Source: Pantoea sp. IMH | GTDB taxonomy: Bacteria; Pseudomonadota; Gammaproteobacteria; Enterobacterales; Enterobacteriaceae | Assembly: GCF_000599885.1 (NCBI RefSeq) | Contig: NZ_JFGT01000006.1 | Coordinates: forward strand, 620,001-684,000 | Reading direction: 5' to 3' | DNA length: 64,000 nt | Shown: piece after piece, positions 49,801-56,618 of the stretch | How the letters are laid out: each line of letters begins with the position of its first letter | Numbering within the stretch: the first letter of the stretch is position 1 | The notes under the pieces: model-generated | The model's input: only the letters and a program-made list of their open reading frames with translations | What the model was told of the DNA's origin: nothing | Databases searched by the model: none | Position numbers and translations under genes: made by a program

Positions 49801-51912
49801 GGTAAAGAGCAGGGTGACGGCATCCGCTGGAGTGAAACCACGCTGGACAGTGGTGGCAGGGTCGCGCTGAACAGTGGGCGCGATCTCACGCTGGCAGGCG
49901 CGCAGGTCAGTGGCAACCGGGTCACGGCGGAAGCCGGACGGAACCTGACGCTCAGCAGCCAGCAGGACAGCGATAACTACGACTCCGGGCAGACCAGCTT
50001 CGGGGCGGGCGGTAGCTATGGTTTCGGCAGCATGCCGGTATCGGGCTACGTCAGCCTGAGCCGGGACAAAATGCGCAGCCGTTACAACAGCGTGCAGGAG
50101 CAGAGCGGGATTTTTGCCGGTGACGGCGGCTTTGATATCATCACCGGCAATCACACCCAGCTGGACGGTGGCGTGATTGCATCAACCGCTGCGGCGGATA
50201 AAAACCGTCTTGATACCGGCACGCTGGGCTTCAGCGATATCGGGAATAAAGCAGATTTCAGCGTCAGCCACAGCGGTGTCAGCGCCGGGCTTTCCAGCGG
50301 CGCGTCGCTGGGCAAACAGCTTCTGGCCAACGGCATGGCTAATGCCGCCGGAACGGTGCTGGCCGGGCTGGGCGGCAGTGGGCATGCCGAAGGCACCACG
50401 CAGGCGGCAGTGGCAGAAGGCACCATTATTATCCGCAATCAGGCCAGCCAGGAACAGGATCTGGCAGGGTTGAGCCGTGACACGGACCATGCCAACGGCA
50501 GCATCGCGCCCATTTTCGATAAGGAGAAAGAGCAGAAGCGGCTGCAGATGGCGCAGATGGCGGGTGAGATAGCGGGTCAGATGGTGAGCATCGTCCAGAC
50601 GCTGGGCGATGTCAGGGGTCTGGAAGCGGCGAAGAATAAGGGAGTGACAGGCACCGCGAAGGAACTGCGCGACAGCGCGGCGTACAAAACAGCGCAGCGC
50701 GATTATGGCACCGGCGGCAAGTACCAGATGGTGACACAGTCCGTGAGCGGTATCCTGAGCGGACTAGTGGGCGGCAACGCCATGCAGGCAGCGGCAGGCG
50801 GTCTCAATCCGTGGGTGGCGCAGGTCATCAGGCAGCAGACCACCGACGAAAACAATCATGTGAACGTGGCGGCCAATGCGGCAGCGCATGCGGTGTGGGG
50901 CGCGGTAGCAGCGCAGATGTCGGGCGGGAACGCGGCGGCGGGTGCGGCGGGTGCCTTCAGTGGCGAGCTGGCAGGGCGGTTTATTGCAGCGCATCTTTAC
51001 GGCGCTGATTCGGCGGAGAAAGTTGCCGGGCTGAGCGAGGAGCAGCGGCACGAGCTGAGCCTGATGAGTACGCTGGCGGCAGGTTTAGCGGGAGGGCTTG
51101 CGGGTAACAGTACGGCGGCCACCACTACCGGTGCGCAGGCCGGGAAGAATGCGGTTGAAAATAACTCCCTGAGTGATGGCTGGAGCAGTTTACTGCCAGC
51201 AGGGACCGCAGACTACGCACAGGCACAGGCCTTTCGCGGTGTTTCCATGATTAAGAATGGCGCGACTGCTGATGAAATCTCTGCTGCCTTGGCTAAAGCG
51301 GCTGAAGGTGATATGCCGGAAGGCCAGGATGCGGCGAAAGGGTTAATTACTGCGTGGGGTAACTTTTTTGGAATGCCGTTAGATCTTATCATGTCTAACG
51401 AAAAGATGACGCCGGAGAAAGCAGCAGAAATCATCTCAGGTGGTGTACCAACATCTGAAGCTAAGTTGTTGCAATATGTGGCAGCTAAGGCATTTTTTGC
51501 GATTACTAAAAGTACGACTATTAAAGCCGAAACTGGTAATTCATTAATCTATCATGAGAATTTTGGTGGGCATGTAATAGAGAAGCATGTGAATAAGTCT
51601 GATGCCGAATTACTGGCCCGTCTTCAAGCTGAACCTCGTCTCGGTGCTACTTCTACATTTTTCGATAGCGCAGCAGCAGACAGAGCCATAGGAAATGCTT
51701 TTGCAGATAAATCTAACCAGAGGAAGCTTACTGAATGGTTAGTTGGTGATCAAACTAGATTAGTGTTAACGCATGAAGAGATGTTTAATGTCGGTAGAGT
51801 TATAAATAAAGGGGATGGTTCATCTCATTTATCTAATAAAATCATACTGGTGGTTGATAAAGATCCTTTGATGCCAAAGGGCTATCGAGTACATACGGCA
51901 TATCCGAAATGA
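40825..51912 (+). CDS. cdiA: CdiA-type filamentous haemagglutinin with RNase A-like C-terminal toxin
   Basis: A 3695-residue contact-dependent inhibition effector. The two-partner secretion domain comes first (VVNIATPNQAGISHNQYQHYN; NPYGITCNGCGFINTPNV, about residues 25-150). Long haemagglutinin repeats follow to about 3150, then a pretoxin region with the VENN motif at 3444-3447. The last 130 residues match the bacterial RNase A-like CdiA toxin: His3588, Arg3599, Thr3691 and Tyr3693 are spaced like His175/Arg186/Thr276/Tyr278 of the Yersinia kristensenii toxin. The toxin part is visibly AT-richer than the rest. The natural start is probably ATG 40755, in another frame. The frame is lost near 40815 in the signal peptide, so the protein as read lacks a working signal. 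Confidence 0.9.
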   Translation: MLPAAAAAAAITPVTPGTKMDAAGNGVPVVNIATPNQAGISHNQYQHYNVGKEGLILNNATGRLTPTQLGGLIQNNPHLKAGHEAQAIINEVTGASRSQLKGYTEVAGKAANVMVANPYGITCNGCGFINTPNVTLTTGKPKFDAKGNLAALEVSKGSVIVEGLGLDGSNADAVAIVARATEINAGIHAKDLSLTLGANRVGEDGAVTPLTGEGAAPAVAVDTGALGGMYANRIHLVSSEKGVGVNLGNLNARQGDMVLDARGRLVLNNSLTSGALSAKGESLVLTGDHKASGPVTLTGQKDITLSTGAVVSDNSIILSGNNTVSLSGAKLTAGKDIQLSATEIKSDKASTADSGGDIGLTANEVNNGAQITASGVLSLSAKQIKNSGALLAKGQQKIIATESLENRGQIQGDEALELTVGRLINSGQAQSRQSLSLTADETENSGTLTADSQIIKSHKLANSGAIVAHDALAITSLSLFNTGSLSAPRLQLSSTGLTNSGLIQGSNALAIAADRLDNLSGGSIASHSGFTLDLPELYNAGLIKSDGGLTLGGDTLVNSGELSAATLIASHNSLLNVKDGQLLAQDAMQVRQKTFTNQGVVSADALTVKADNLKNDGTLQGSQRLNITGNTLSNSGTALSAGALALQGVRLANQGLIQGEKLTVTASDWQNSGNALSASDADLRSKTLHNSGKILGQRDIQIQADSSNNDGWIMAQALTLQGDLINSGLLQGDDRVALNGDTISNHSNGQLLSTGTLDVTAAQLDNQGTLQADRMNLNAGEWLNSGSARAASQLTAQVTGTINNGGSLTGEQLLDLQSSQVLNRGRLMADRLSVTAPLLSSSGLIQGSSALTLNSTQLSNQNQGELLSGGPLSLTLDRLDNAGLLQVNGALEVTARQLTNDGRMLADTLSVGAGNALINRGELLARQQATLNTQMLDNSGVIAARKVGLNADTFSNRGAVQGDKSVEVAAQQLDNQSNGTMLSGENMTLRGDSISNSGGLQSQQMDITANALVNQGLINSTGQLTASLRDKLDNGGSLLSQAEGRLSAHQLLNSGKIMADGLTLRGQRLENSGLWQGNSLLDVQSGTLVTATGSRTLSGGLLSLDADQLTTGGNLQGEQAQVTAGSWQHQGTLTGTSGLEVSVAGQLTSNGELLSQGAAQIGAQTLVNMGKLLSTGVMTLTGSTLNNSGAVQGQTLTISPVKVINQGSLIGLQALTLGALPQTAGRMMLMAMAVPARELTNNKGGALLTQGTLTVNGDTVTNNGSWQGQQILLNAQRLNNGGAIQSADGMRLILADKLDSTAGSKITANGAAALQALALTNQGQWIARNLTLNGNTLNNGGDISGVDGLTTTLTGALTQQQNKTLLTAGKLDLQAVSVNNAGRIQGGELNVTSGALENSGALQGDKNLLLTLNGRLTNAASGTLISQHGLTVTTPELYNYGLIQGNGTTGVRATTLANNAGKILSGGELTIETPQLLNNGWLQATQLMLTAASASNSGTLLAQQQATLTGNGFTNQGSAQGGTLRVNYQQLNNSGTLLGNDQLNVTATQINQQAAGKLFSGGAMVLSSNGFDQLGQVVALGDATLKLINGFTNKGTLAAGKRLSVTSNGALENQGTLQGQALTLGAGGNLINQGQLTSGSGDSTLSGSRIAMNASGTLQGGGNINLTSRSDITLDGFTGTLGNLTLSAPGSIVNTALLYAANNLYLYANSIKNQQGDMLAGNNLWIQRDAAGNANTEVVNSSGTIETQKGDITVKTAHLVNTRNGLHVTETSKSSPTRAGVGDATMKISIWDLAVGDYGYYTVTRTTESGGGCAGADGGCSSHTTRKDYYAPTREAATQKFALSSTTVDVVSNGGAARIASGRNLIINAGSLENQASNLLANGNILLSGNQLNNQSWQAGTQNDYAIYQYKGPLAKWTFGDERTRNATKGSLFTYTLSGHENVFTPGLLYRAVIQAGGTISANFSGDISNTSTTANAGWDGNRLAAPALNRFSVPGSVAAVQQQQLAAAGNVAVNSPQWRDQLLNAIQQVNGAAGLDDVPTTGVSPVGYDFNAVGNAKPGKAALLKPTGDNAGQTLNSYTLSHVDLSAYPLPSGSNGYFVASDDSKSPYLINLNPKLDGLGQLDQNLFGDLNALLGKRPGSAPQENRKQYTDENTFLGSSYLLGRLNLKPEYDYRFLGDAAFDTRYVSNTVLNQTGSRYLNGLGSELDQMRYLMDNAAVRQQSLGLQFGVSLSAEQVASLDKSIIWWEASSVNGETVMVPKVYLSQKDVSLQNGSVITGNNVSLQGGNITNSGSTVAAQNDLELDSGNQFSNLSAGLLQAGGNLQLSALGDINNVGSTISGKTVALESVNGDISNITNTQQWTLDASNNWGQHKFFTETLSGPVASIAALDSLSLKAGNDISVTGAKLSAGGDMRMAAWNDIAITSNKIETGNAQSGFSHGWQKADAIRNSSLSSQGSQLSAGGNLAMQAGHNLDVTASALKAGGDAQLAAGNDINLNAAATRQSKQNGNYESHSSGVDRTTISGGGDLQLAAGRDLNSQAAGIAAEKDVALQAGRDLNLQAEATRSGNSYKAGKKQEINDHVRQQGTEIASGGDTALLAGRDLNSAATQVTAQQDITATAGNNVTLTTATESDYHYKEETKTKKSFLKKKTTHTIEEESATRESGTLLSGNNVSVAAGNNLLVKGSQVVGDGSVALDAGNDLNIEAATNTDSSWHFKETKKSGLMGTGGIGFTIGSSKSVQDRREKGITQSQSVSTVGSTSGDVSLTSGGQVKILGADLVAGKNLAINGDAVIIEPGHDRRTSDFKFEQKTSGLSLALSGAVGEAVNSAVATVQTAKNESDGRLVALQATKTALSGVQAALTAQQSQASGEPANMVGVSISLSTQKSKSYQHQASDTVNGTTLNAGKDLSVIATGRGGSAHSGDILIGGSQMKVAGDSTLTAARDILLTGAASSQQTSGNNSSSGGGVGVSIGAGNGGANMSVFANVNGAKGKEQGDGIRWSETTLDSGGRVALNSGRDLTLAGAQVSGNRVTAEAGRNLTLSSQQDSDNYDSGQTSFGAGGSYGFGSMPVSGYVSLSRDKMRSRYNSVQEQSGIFAGDGGFDIITGNHTQLDGGVIASTAAADKNRLDTGTLGFSDIGNKADFSVSHSGVSAGLSSGASLGKQLLANGMANAAGTVLAGLGGSGHAEGTTQAAVAEGTIIIRNQASQEQDLAGLSRDTDHANGSIAPIFDKEKEQKRLQMAQMAGEIAGQMVSIVQTLGDVRGLEAAKNKGVTGTAKELRDSAAYKTAQRDYGTGGKYQMVTQSVSGILSGLVGGNAMQAAAGGLNPWVAQVIRQQTTDENNHVNVAANAAAHAVWGAVAAQMSGGNAAAGAAGAFSGELAGRFIAAHLYGADSAEKVAGLSEEQRHELSLMSTLAAGLAGGLAGNSTAATTTGAQAGKNAVENNSLSDGWSSLLPAGTADYAQAQAFRGVSMIKNGATADEISAALAKAAEGDMPEGQDAAKGLITAWGNFFGMPLDLIMSNEKMTPEKAAEIISGGVPTSEAKLLQYVAAKAFFAITKSTTIKAETGNSLIYHENFGGHVIEKHVNKSDAELLARLQAEPRLGATSTFFDSAAADRAIGNAFADKSNQRKLTEWLVGDQTRLVLTHEEMFNVGRVINKGDGSSHLSNKIILVVDKDPLMPKGYRVHTAYPK

Positions 51913-52205
51913 TTATGGTGATTAATATGAAAGTTGAAAATTTTACATATTTATTAGGTGCTTACTTCCATCAGGATTGGTTTTTAGATGCCCCTGAACC
52001 TGATGATGTAATCAGATCTTTTGTAGCAAGAGAATCTCCTGAAAGAGTTAATGCTCTTGAGCAGGAAATTAAATTTATACTGACTAGTAATAGTGATGAA
52101 TTATCAGGCAGCTTTATAACTGATAACAACGGATATTATGATCCTACCCCAGATGGCTTTACAGTAAAAAAATGGTTACAACATATATTAAGTGTGTTGC
52201 CATAA
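51909..52205 (+). CDS. cdiI: CdiI immunity protein for the RNase A-like toxin
   Basis: A 98-residue cytoplasmic protein that starts on the last bases of cdiA (ATGA overlap). The opening FTYLLGAYFHQDWFLDAPEPDDV and following acidic helix match the CdiI family paired with RNase A-like CdiA toxins. It should bind and block the toxin of sister cells. An in-frame ATG at 51927 is an alternative start. It has the same low-GC character as the toxin coding end, as expected for a moving toxin-immunity pair. Confidence 0.85.
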   Translation: MIMVINMKVENFTYLLGAYFHQDWFLDAPEPDDVIRSFVARESPERVNALEQEIKFILTSNSDELSGSFITDNNGYYDPTPDGFTVKKWLQHILSVLP

Positions 52206-52210
52206 GCTAA

Positions 52211-52238
52211 AAAATCCCGGCCATCGAGCCGGGATTTT
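52211..52238 (+). terminator. Terminator after cdiI
   Basis: AAAATCCCGGC, loop CATCGA, GCCGGGATTTT: an intrinsic terminator six bases past the cdiI stop. Confidence 0.9.
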
Positions 52239-52716
52239 ACGCTATACACCAGTCAGTTACACCTTAGTCGCCCGCTTCTGCGGCCCCGCAATCACCTGGA
52301 TAAACTCGGCGATCTGCTGCTGTGTGCGTCTCTGGCTTATGATGTGTCTCAGCCATAATCAACTCCTTATCAGTTGGTTGTGGTCAGCGGGCTGTTGGTG
52401 TTCCACCACCTTCAGCCCGCGCTAATAATCCCTTGTTACGTGCTTCCTGTTCTGTTTTTACCTGTTTAAATATACACCTTTTGCTGTATAACTTCGGCGA
52501 AAGCCAGGCAATAAACAGCGGGGTGTCTCTGAAAAACGGATGGTTTTTTTCCGGGCTGCATTTCACTTATCCCTTTTTCCTGTGGCCATCTGTAATACTG
52601 TTGCGGCGGACTTGCAAAGAAGTCAAAAAGCGGCGCAACAGCCAGTATTATCAGGACGTCATAGGTGAGTATGGCATCGGCAGCAAAAATCAGATGGTGT
52701 TCAGGCCATCGGTGGC
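52239..52716. other. Remnant-rich gap between toxin modules
   Basis: No intact gene. The left part carries a minus-strand remnant (see repeat at 52291). The right end (about 52619-52716) still encodes CdiA-like sequence ahead of the displaced module (QDVIGEYGIGSKNQMV), which then shifts frame at about 52697. The middle is AT-rich and unrecognised. Confidence 0.55.
52291..52328 (-). repeat. Remnant repeat copy 1 (QQQI motif)
   Basis: This 38-base segment matches 54100-54137 at 29 of 38 positions. On the minus strand both copies can encode a similar peptide (TQQQIAEFIQVI here, KQQQITDFIEMI there). Each follows a toxin-immunity unit and its terminator. It may be the tail of a lost gene or mobile element; the family is not recognised. 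Confidence 0.5.
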
Positions 52717-53760
52717 GTGCTGCAGGGGCTGGTGAACGGCAGTATATCGCAGGCGGTGGCGGGCGGCGTTAACCCGCTGATGGCACAGACGATTAAGGCG
52801 TACACGACCAACCCGGATAACACGACTAATAAAGAAGCTAACCTGATGGCGCATGCGGTCTGGGGCGCGGTGGCGGCACAGATGTCGGGCGGGAATGCCG
52901 GAGCGGGCGCAGCGGAGGCCTTCAGTGGTGAGCTGGCGGCGCGTTATATAAGCGAAAACTACTACAACGCCAGGACAGCTGAGGAAATCAGCCGGCTGTC
53001 GGAAAGCGACCGTCAGGAAATCAGCCTGCTGAGCACCCTGGCGGCAGGGGCGGCAGGCGGGTTGATTGGTGACAGCAGGGCTGCTACTGTGACCGGTGCT
53101 CAGGCCGGGAAGAATGCGGTTGAGAATAACCTGTTGGGCGGTAACGAATGGAGTCAGGGAGAGAAAGCCAGAGAGCATGGTGCGGATGTTTTTTCTTGTT
53201 CGGACAATCCGGGAGGAGCAGCCTGTCAGCGAGGGATCGCGGAAAATAAAGCTTATGCAGGTGCGCTGGCTTCTGCCGGGCTGATTTATCTACCAAGTGG
53301 GATGAAGATGACAGCAGCGATTGGTGGAACAGCAAATGCCGGTATTCAATATGCGATTAACGGAACGATTAATCCAGCAGATGTATTGATAGCCAGTTAT
53401 GTTGGAGCTACCACAGCCAGAACGGGCCTATGGGGAACTATGGGCTGGAATGCAGCGGGTGGTGCGACATCTAACTGGCTGAAAGGTGATGATCCGTTGA
53501 CAGGCGGAGCGATTAGCGGCCTTGGAGCAGGTCTGGGTTATGGCATTGGTAGTAAGTTAATCAAGCCTGGATTAGATAAATTTATCAATCCTAACTGGAA
53601 AAACTGGGAATGGGTGGATGTTGGAATGGGAATAAGTAAACCTATGCCATTGAATCCACTGTCTGGGATTTTAGGAACTGCTGGCGGAGGCATATTTACA
53701 GAGATCTTTAATGATCAGGCTGGGAAAGGTGTGGAGAAGCTGAAGAAGGACGTAAAATGA
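52717..53760 (+). CDS. Displaced CdiA C-terminal module with glycine-rich toxin
   Basis: A 347-residue fragment of a CdiA protein without signal, secretion domain or repeats. Residues 1-134 match the pretoxin end of the full-length CdiA (HAVWGAVAAQMSGGNAGAGA; AGKNAVENN, VENN at 135-138). After VENN the sequence is unrelated to the RNase toxin. It has long glycine- and alanine-rich hydrophobic stretches (AIGGTANAGIQYAINGT, GAISGLGAGLGYGIGSK), suggesting a toxin that enters or perturbs a membrane. There is no good ribosome-binding site, and CdiA-like residues continue upstream out of frame, so it is probably a silent cassette. It ends with an ATGA overlap into its immunity gene. Confidence 0.75.
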   Translation: MLQGLVNGSISQAVAGGVNPLMAQTIKAYTTNPDNTTNKEANLMAHAVWGAVAAQMSGGNAGAGAAEAFSGELAARYISENYYNARTAEEISRLSESDRQEISLLSTLAAGAAGGLIGDSRAATVTGAQAGKNAVENNLLGGNEWSQGEKAREHGADVFSCSDNPGGAACQRGIAENKAYAGALASAGLIYLPSGMKMTAAIGGTANAGIQYAINGTINPADVLIASYVGATTARTGLWGTMGWNAAGGATSNWLKGDDPLTGGAISGLGAGLGYGIGSKLIKPGLDKFINPNWKNWEWVDVGMGISKPMPLNPLSGILGTAGGGIFTEIFNDQAGKGVEKLKKDVK

Positions 53761-54002
53761 GTCATAAACGGTGGTTTATTTTATTTACTTATTTAATAGC
53801 AGCCAGCGTTATGGGGATGATCATTTTAGCATTAGCTGCATTCATCTTTAGCCGGTTATTTTTACTTATCTTTCACGGAATTCCGCTTGCTTTGCCTTTT
53901 AGTGATCTGATCCGATATCTAAAAGCAGCCTCTTTAGCAGGAACGGTAATCGGATGTGGATGCTGGTATATCTATTACCGTCATTATCGTAAACAGAAAT
54001 AA
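53757..54002 (+). CDS. Small membrane immunity protein for the displaced module
   Basis: An 81-residue protein with two to three predicted membrane helices (about 8-30, 33-48, 55-73) and a basic tail (YYRHYRKQK). It begins on the last bases of the displaced toxin gene. A membrane location is what is expected for immunity to a membrane-acting CDI toxin. I do not recognise a named family; the role is inferred from position and topology. Confidence 0.68.
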   Translation: MSHKRWFILFTYLIAASVMGMIILALAAFIFSRLFLLIFHGIPLALPFSDLIRYLKAASLAGTVIGCGCWYIYYRHYRKQK

Positions 54003-54006
54003 CGAG

Positions 54007-54036
54007 AATCCCAACCCTTGCGGTTGGGATTTTTTT
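54007..54036 (+). terminator. Terminator after the second immunity gene
   Basis: AATCCCAACC, loop CTTGC, GGTTGGGATT and a T tract, four bases past the stop. Confidence 0.9.
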
Positions 54037-54481
54037 ACCAGTCAGCCACTCCTCAACTCAACTGAACTCAACTTCCACGCAGGCGGTCGTTTAGCGGTGA
54101 TCATCTCAATAAAATCAGTGATCTGCTGTTGCTTGCGAACGGAGAGCTTACAGACCTTCTTCAGCGTCTGCATCGGCGTGGCGCACAGCTTCGCTCTGCT
54201 GTCAGCTTATGCAGCCGTTCTTCAGCATCGCAGTCGCCGCCGTCCGTGGCGGCTCCGTGTTCACATCGGCATCTTCTTCGTCTTCCACCTAAAAGCATAA
54301 ACGGAGAAGAGTCGCCAGACATATCTCAACAACAAACAGAACCTGACGCCAGAAGAGCAGAAAGATAAGGTTAGCTCAGTCCCTGTGGGCGGTGTTATTC
54401 CATGCACGGCAGAACCCGGGGGCTTGCCTTTATCACATTCAGTGCATGCGGGATCAACATTCCAGGTCTGCGTTGAGCGCC
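54037..54481. other. Decayed right end of the CDI island
   Basis: About 445 bp with no intact gene, holding the second remnant repeat and short open frames in all directions. A plus-strand segment near 54320-54380 can encode QNLTPEEQKDKV, which might be scraps of another CdiA module, but this is weak. Confidence 0.45.
54100..54137 (-). repeat. Remnant repeat copy 2 (QQQI motif)
   Basis: Partner of 52291-52328 (29 of 38 bases the same), again just after an immunity gene and its terminator, on the minus strand. Confidence 0.5.
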
Positions 54482-55693
54482 TCAACCCACCTCAGGCAGC
54501 CAGCCGAGCGCGATCAGAATCTGGATCGCTATCACGCCGATGCCGCATAAAAAGACTATCAGCAATAAAGGCGCGCCGCCCGCCACGCGGTAAGCAGCGG
54601 TGCCGTGCTGCCTGCGACTCCGCCAGGCCAGCAGCGAGGGGATAATTAACGCCAGTACTGCCAGCGCAACGCCGGCATAGCCCAGCGCCAGAACAAATCC
54701 CTGCGGATAGAAGAGGGCGAAGAGCAGCGGCGGCAGAAAGGTCATCACGCCGCTCTGCATCCGGCCTGTAACGCTGGCGTTACGCTTAAGGAGATCGCTC
54801 AGATAATCGAACAGCCCCAGCGACACGCCGAGGAACGAAGTCGCCAGCGCCAGCGCCGCAAAAAGATGTATCGCCAGCTCGACGTGGGGAGAGGCCACAA
54901 CTTCACGGATCGCCTGTAACAACCCGTTCAGGCCGGCATGGCTGGCGAGCAGGGCGCTGAAGGCATTTTGATCGATGGCGCCAAGCGTCGCCAGCTGCCA
55001 GAGGATATAGGCCACCAGCGGAATGGCGCTACCGGTAATAAAGACCCAGCGCAGCTTCCGCACATCGCCATTCAGATAGCTGACGATGCTGGGCACGCTG
55101 CCGTGAAAGCCAAAAGAGGTAAAGATCACCGGGATAGCGGAAAGCACCAGCCCCTGTTCCAGCGGCAGCGTCAGCAGATTCGTTTGCTGAATATGCGGCA
55201 TCATCAGCCCCAGCATCAGAACCAGCATCACGATTTTAAGGCTGAACAGGACGCGGTTAACCCTGTCCACCATATGGGTTCCAACACAGACAATCCCACC
55301 GGCAATCACGGTAAACAGCAGGACCCCGTTGCCGGGTGACACGCTGGCAGAGAACCACTGGCTCAGACTGGCCGCCAGCAGCTCGCCCGCGCCGCTGATA
55401 TAGGCAGCCGTTAAGGCATACATCAGAAACAGCATTCCCACGCCCGTCAGCCACTGGCCTGGCCGGCCAAGATAGCGGCGCGTCAGCGTTCCCAGCCCGG
55501 TGCTGGCTGGCGCGTGCTGATAGACTTCCACCATCAGCAGCGCGGTGTAGCACATCAGCGCCCACAGCCCCAGCAACAGCAGCAAGGTGATGCCAGGCCC
55601 GACGCCCGCTGCGGCCAGCGGCATCGCCAGCATACCGGCGCCAATTGTGGTGCCGGCTACGATAAAAATACTTCCTGTGGTGCGGTTCTTCAC
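54482..55693 (-). CDS. tyrP: Tyrosine-specific transporter TyrP
   Basis: A 403-residue inner-membrane proton symporter of the aromatic amino acid (HAAAP) family with about eleven helices. It matches Escherichia TyrP along its length ([54 protein letters not shown], and the ending LPEVG). TyrP imports tyrosine. The start is a GTG at 55693 with AGAGGA upstream. A candidate TyrR box lies about 45 bases upstream of the start. Confidence 0.93.
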   Translation of the reverse strand: MKNRTTGSIFIVAGTTIGAGMLAMPLAAAGVGPGITLLLLLGLWALMCYTALLMVEVYQHAPASTGLGTLTRRYLGRPGQWLTGVGMLFLMYALTAAYISGAGELLAASLSQWFSASVSPGNGVLLFTVIAGGIVCVGTHMVDRVNRVLFSLKIVMLVLMLGLMMPHIQQTNLLTLPLEQGLVLSAIPVIFTSFGFHGSVPSIVSYLNGDVRKLRWVFITGSAIPLVAYILWQLATLGAIDQNAFSALLASHAGLNGLLQAIREVVASPHVELAIHLFAALALATSFLGVSLGLFDYLSDLLKRNASVTGRMQSGVMTFLPPLLFALFYPQGFVLALGYAGVALAVLALIIPSLLAWRSRRQHGTAAYRVAGGAPLLLIVFLCGIGVIAIQILIALGWLPEVG

Positions 55694-55737
55694 GTCGTCC
55701 TCTGAACGTAGGGTTCCCCTGTAAACAGTACGCGCAG

Positions 55738-55755
55738 GGTAAGCGAAGCTTTACA
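55738..55755 (-). promoter_or_regulatory. Candidate TyrR box upstream of tyrP
   Basis: On the minus strand TGTAAAGCTTCGCTTACC matches TGTAAA-N6-TTTACA fully in the first arm and at four of six bases in the second. TyrR control of tyrP is established in Escherichia, where one strong and one weak box exist. Confidence 0.5.
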
Positions 55756-55774
55756 GAGCGTCAAATATTCATGA

Positions 55775-55835
55775 CAAAAAAGGCCCGCCATGCCTCCGGT
55801 TTACGCCGCAGGGCGTTATAAGCGATGCGGGCAGG
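55775..55835 (-). terminator. Possible terminator after dcuSR
   Basis: On the minus strand a GCCCGC arm faces GCGGGC with a long loop and is followed by six T. The stem is short, so confidence is low. Confidence 0.35.
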
Positions 55836-55895
55836 GCGGCTTCAGGGCAGGCACTGGCGATAACGGCAGGTGAAGGCGAGGGGCTGGCAAAAGAG

Positions 55896-56612
55896 TTAAC
55901 AGTAATGTCGGAGCAGTGAATGATACTCTGGCTGCAAACGGTAACGATAAACTGGCCGGCCGGTGGCACCGTACTGAATAGTGGTGAACAGGATTTTAAT
56001 TTCGGCCAGCCAGATAAGATATTTACGACAGGAGACGCGCGAGATATTTACTTCGCAGGCTAGCTCATCGGTGGAAAACTCACTTTCAGGGTGCGCATCT
56101 ATCCACTGACAAAGGGTGCGCAGCGTCTGCGGCGTTAATCCTTTAGGCAATCTTCTCTCTTTATTGCCCTCAGTCGTATTACCATGAAGTAGCCGGTCCA
56201 GTTCTGCTTGCTGATAATAGTGCTGATTCTCCATTTGCGATCGTTTTTGCTGCCAGTGAGTTAACGCCTCTTCGAAACGTGAAAACTGGAAAGGTTTGAT
56301 CAGATAATCCGCCACACCATAGTTGAGCGACGTTTTGATGCTGGCCGCATCCGCCGCGGAAGAGATAATAATTACGTCAACATGATGTCGGGAATGACGC
56401 AGTTCCGCCAGAAGGTCGAGGCCGTTCTCCTGCTGCATATAAATATCCAGTAAGATAAGGTCGACCGGTGAGTCAGTTTGCTGTAACCGTTCTTTCGCCT
56501 GTTGCAAGGTCGAGGCGGTGCCACAGCAGGTGAGTCCTGGAATCTGACCGATATAGCAGCGGTTCAGTTCCGCAACCATAGCATCATCATCCACCACCAA
56601 TACATTCATCAT
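55896..56612 (-). CDS. dcuR: Response regulator DcuR
   Basis: A 238-residue regulator of the CitB/DcuR family. The receiver domain (about 1-125) has the acidic pair in VVDDD, the phospho-acceptor Asp in LILLDIYM and Lys in YLIKPFQ. The C-terminal HTH part (PKGLTPQTLRTLCQWIDAH, NISRVSCRKYLIWL) is nearly that of Escherichia DcuR. It lies six bases after dcuS and activates genes for C4-dicarboxylate use in response to fumarate, malate or succinate. Confidence 0.93.
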   Translation of the reverse strand: MMNVLVVDDDAMVAELNRCYIGQIPGLTCCGTASTLQQAKERLQQTDSPVDLILLDIYMQQENGLDLLAELRHSRHHVDVIIISSAADAASIKTSLNYGVADYLIKPFQFSRFEEALTHWQQKRSQMENQHYYQQAELDRLLHGNTTEGNKERRLPKGLTPQTLRTLCQWIDAHPESEFSTDELACEVNISRVSCRKYLIWLAEIKILFTTIQYGATGRPVYRYRLQPEYHSLLRHYC

Positions 56613-56618
56613 AAAACG

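Noticed and set aside
41116-50490. Many long open frames antisense to cdiA
   Set aside because: The repetitive GC-rich coding sequence of cdiA creates open antisense frames; none has a start signal or recognisable product.
52433-52735. A 100-codon open frame between the two toxin modules
   Set aside because: Only its last part is CdiA-like; the first part is AT-rich random-looking sequence without a start signal, so it is a chance join to a remnant.
54129-54485. Short open frames on both strands at the right end of the CDI island
   Set aside because: They overlap each other, lack start signals and give low-complexity peptides; a faint CdiA-like scrap (QNLTPEEQKDKV) was too weak to annotate.
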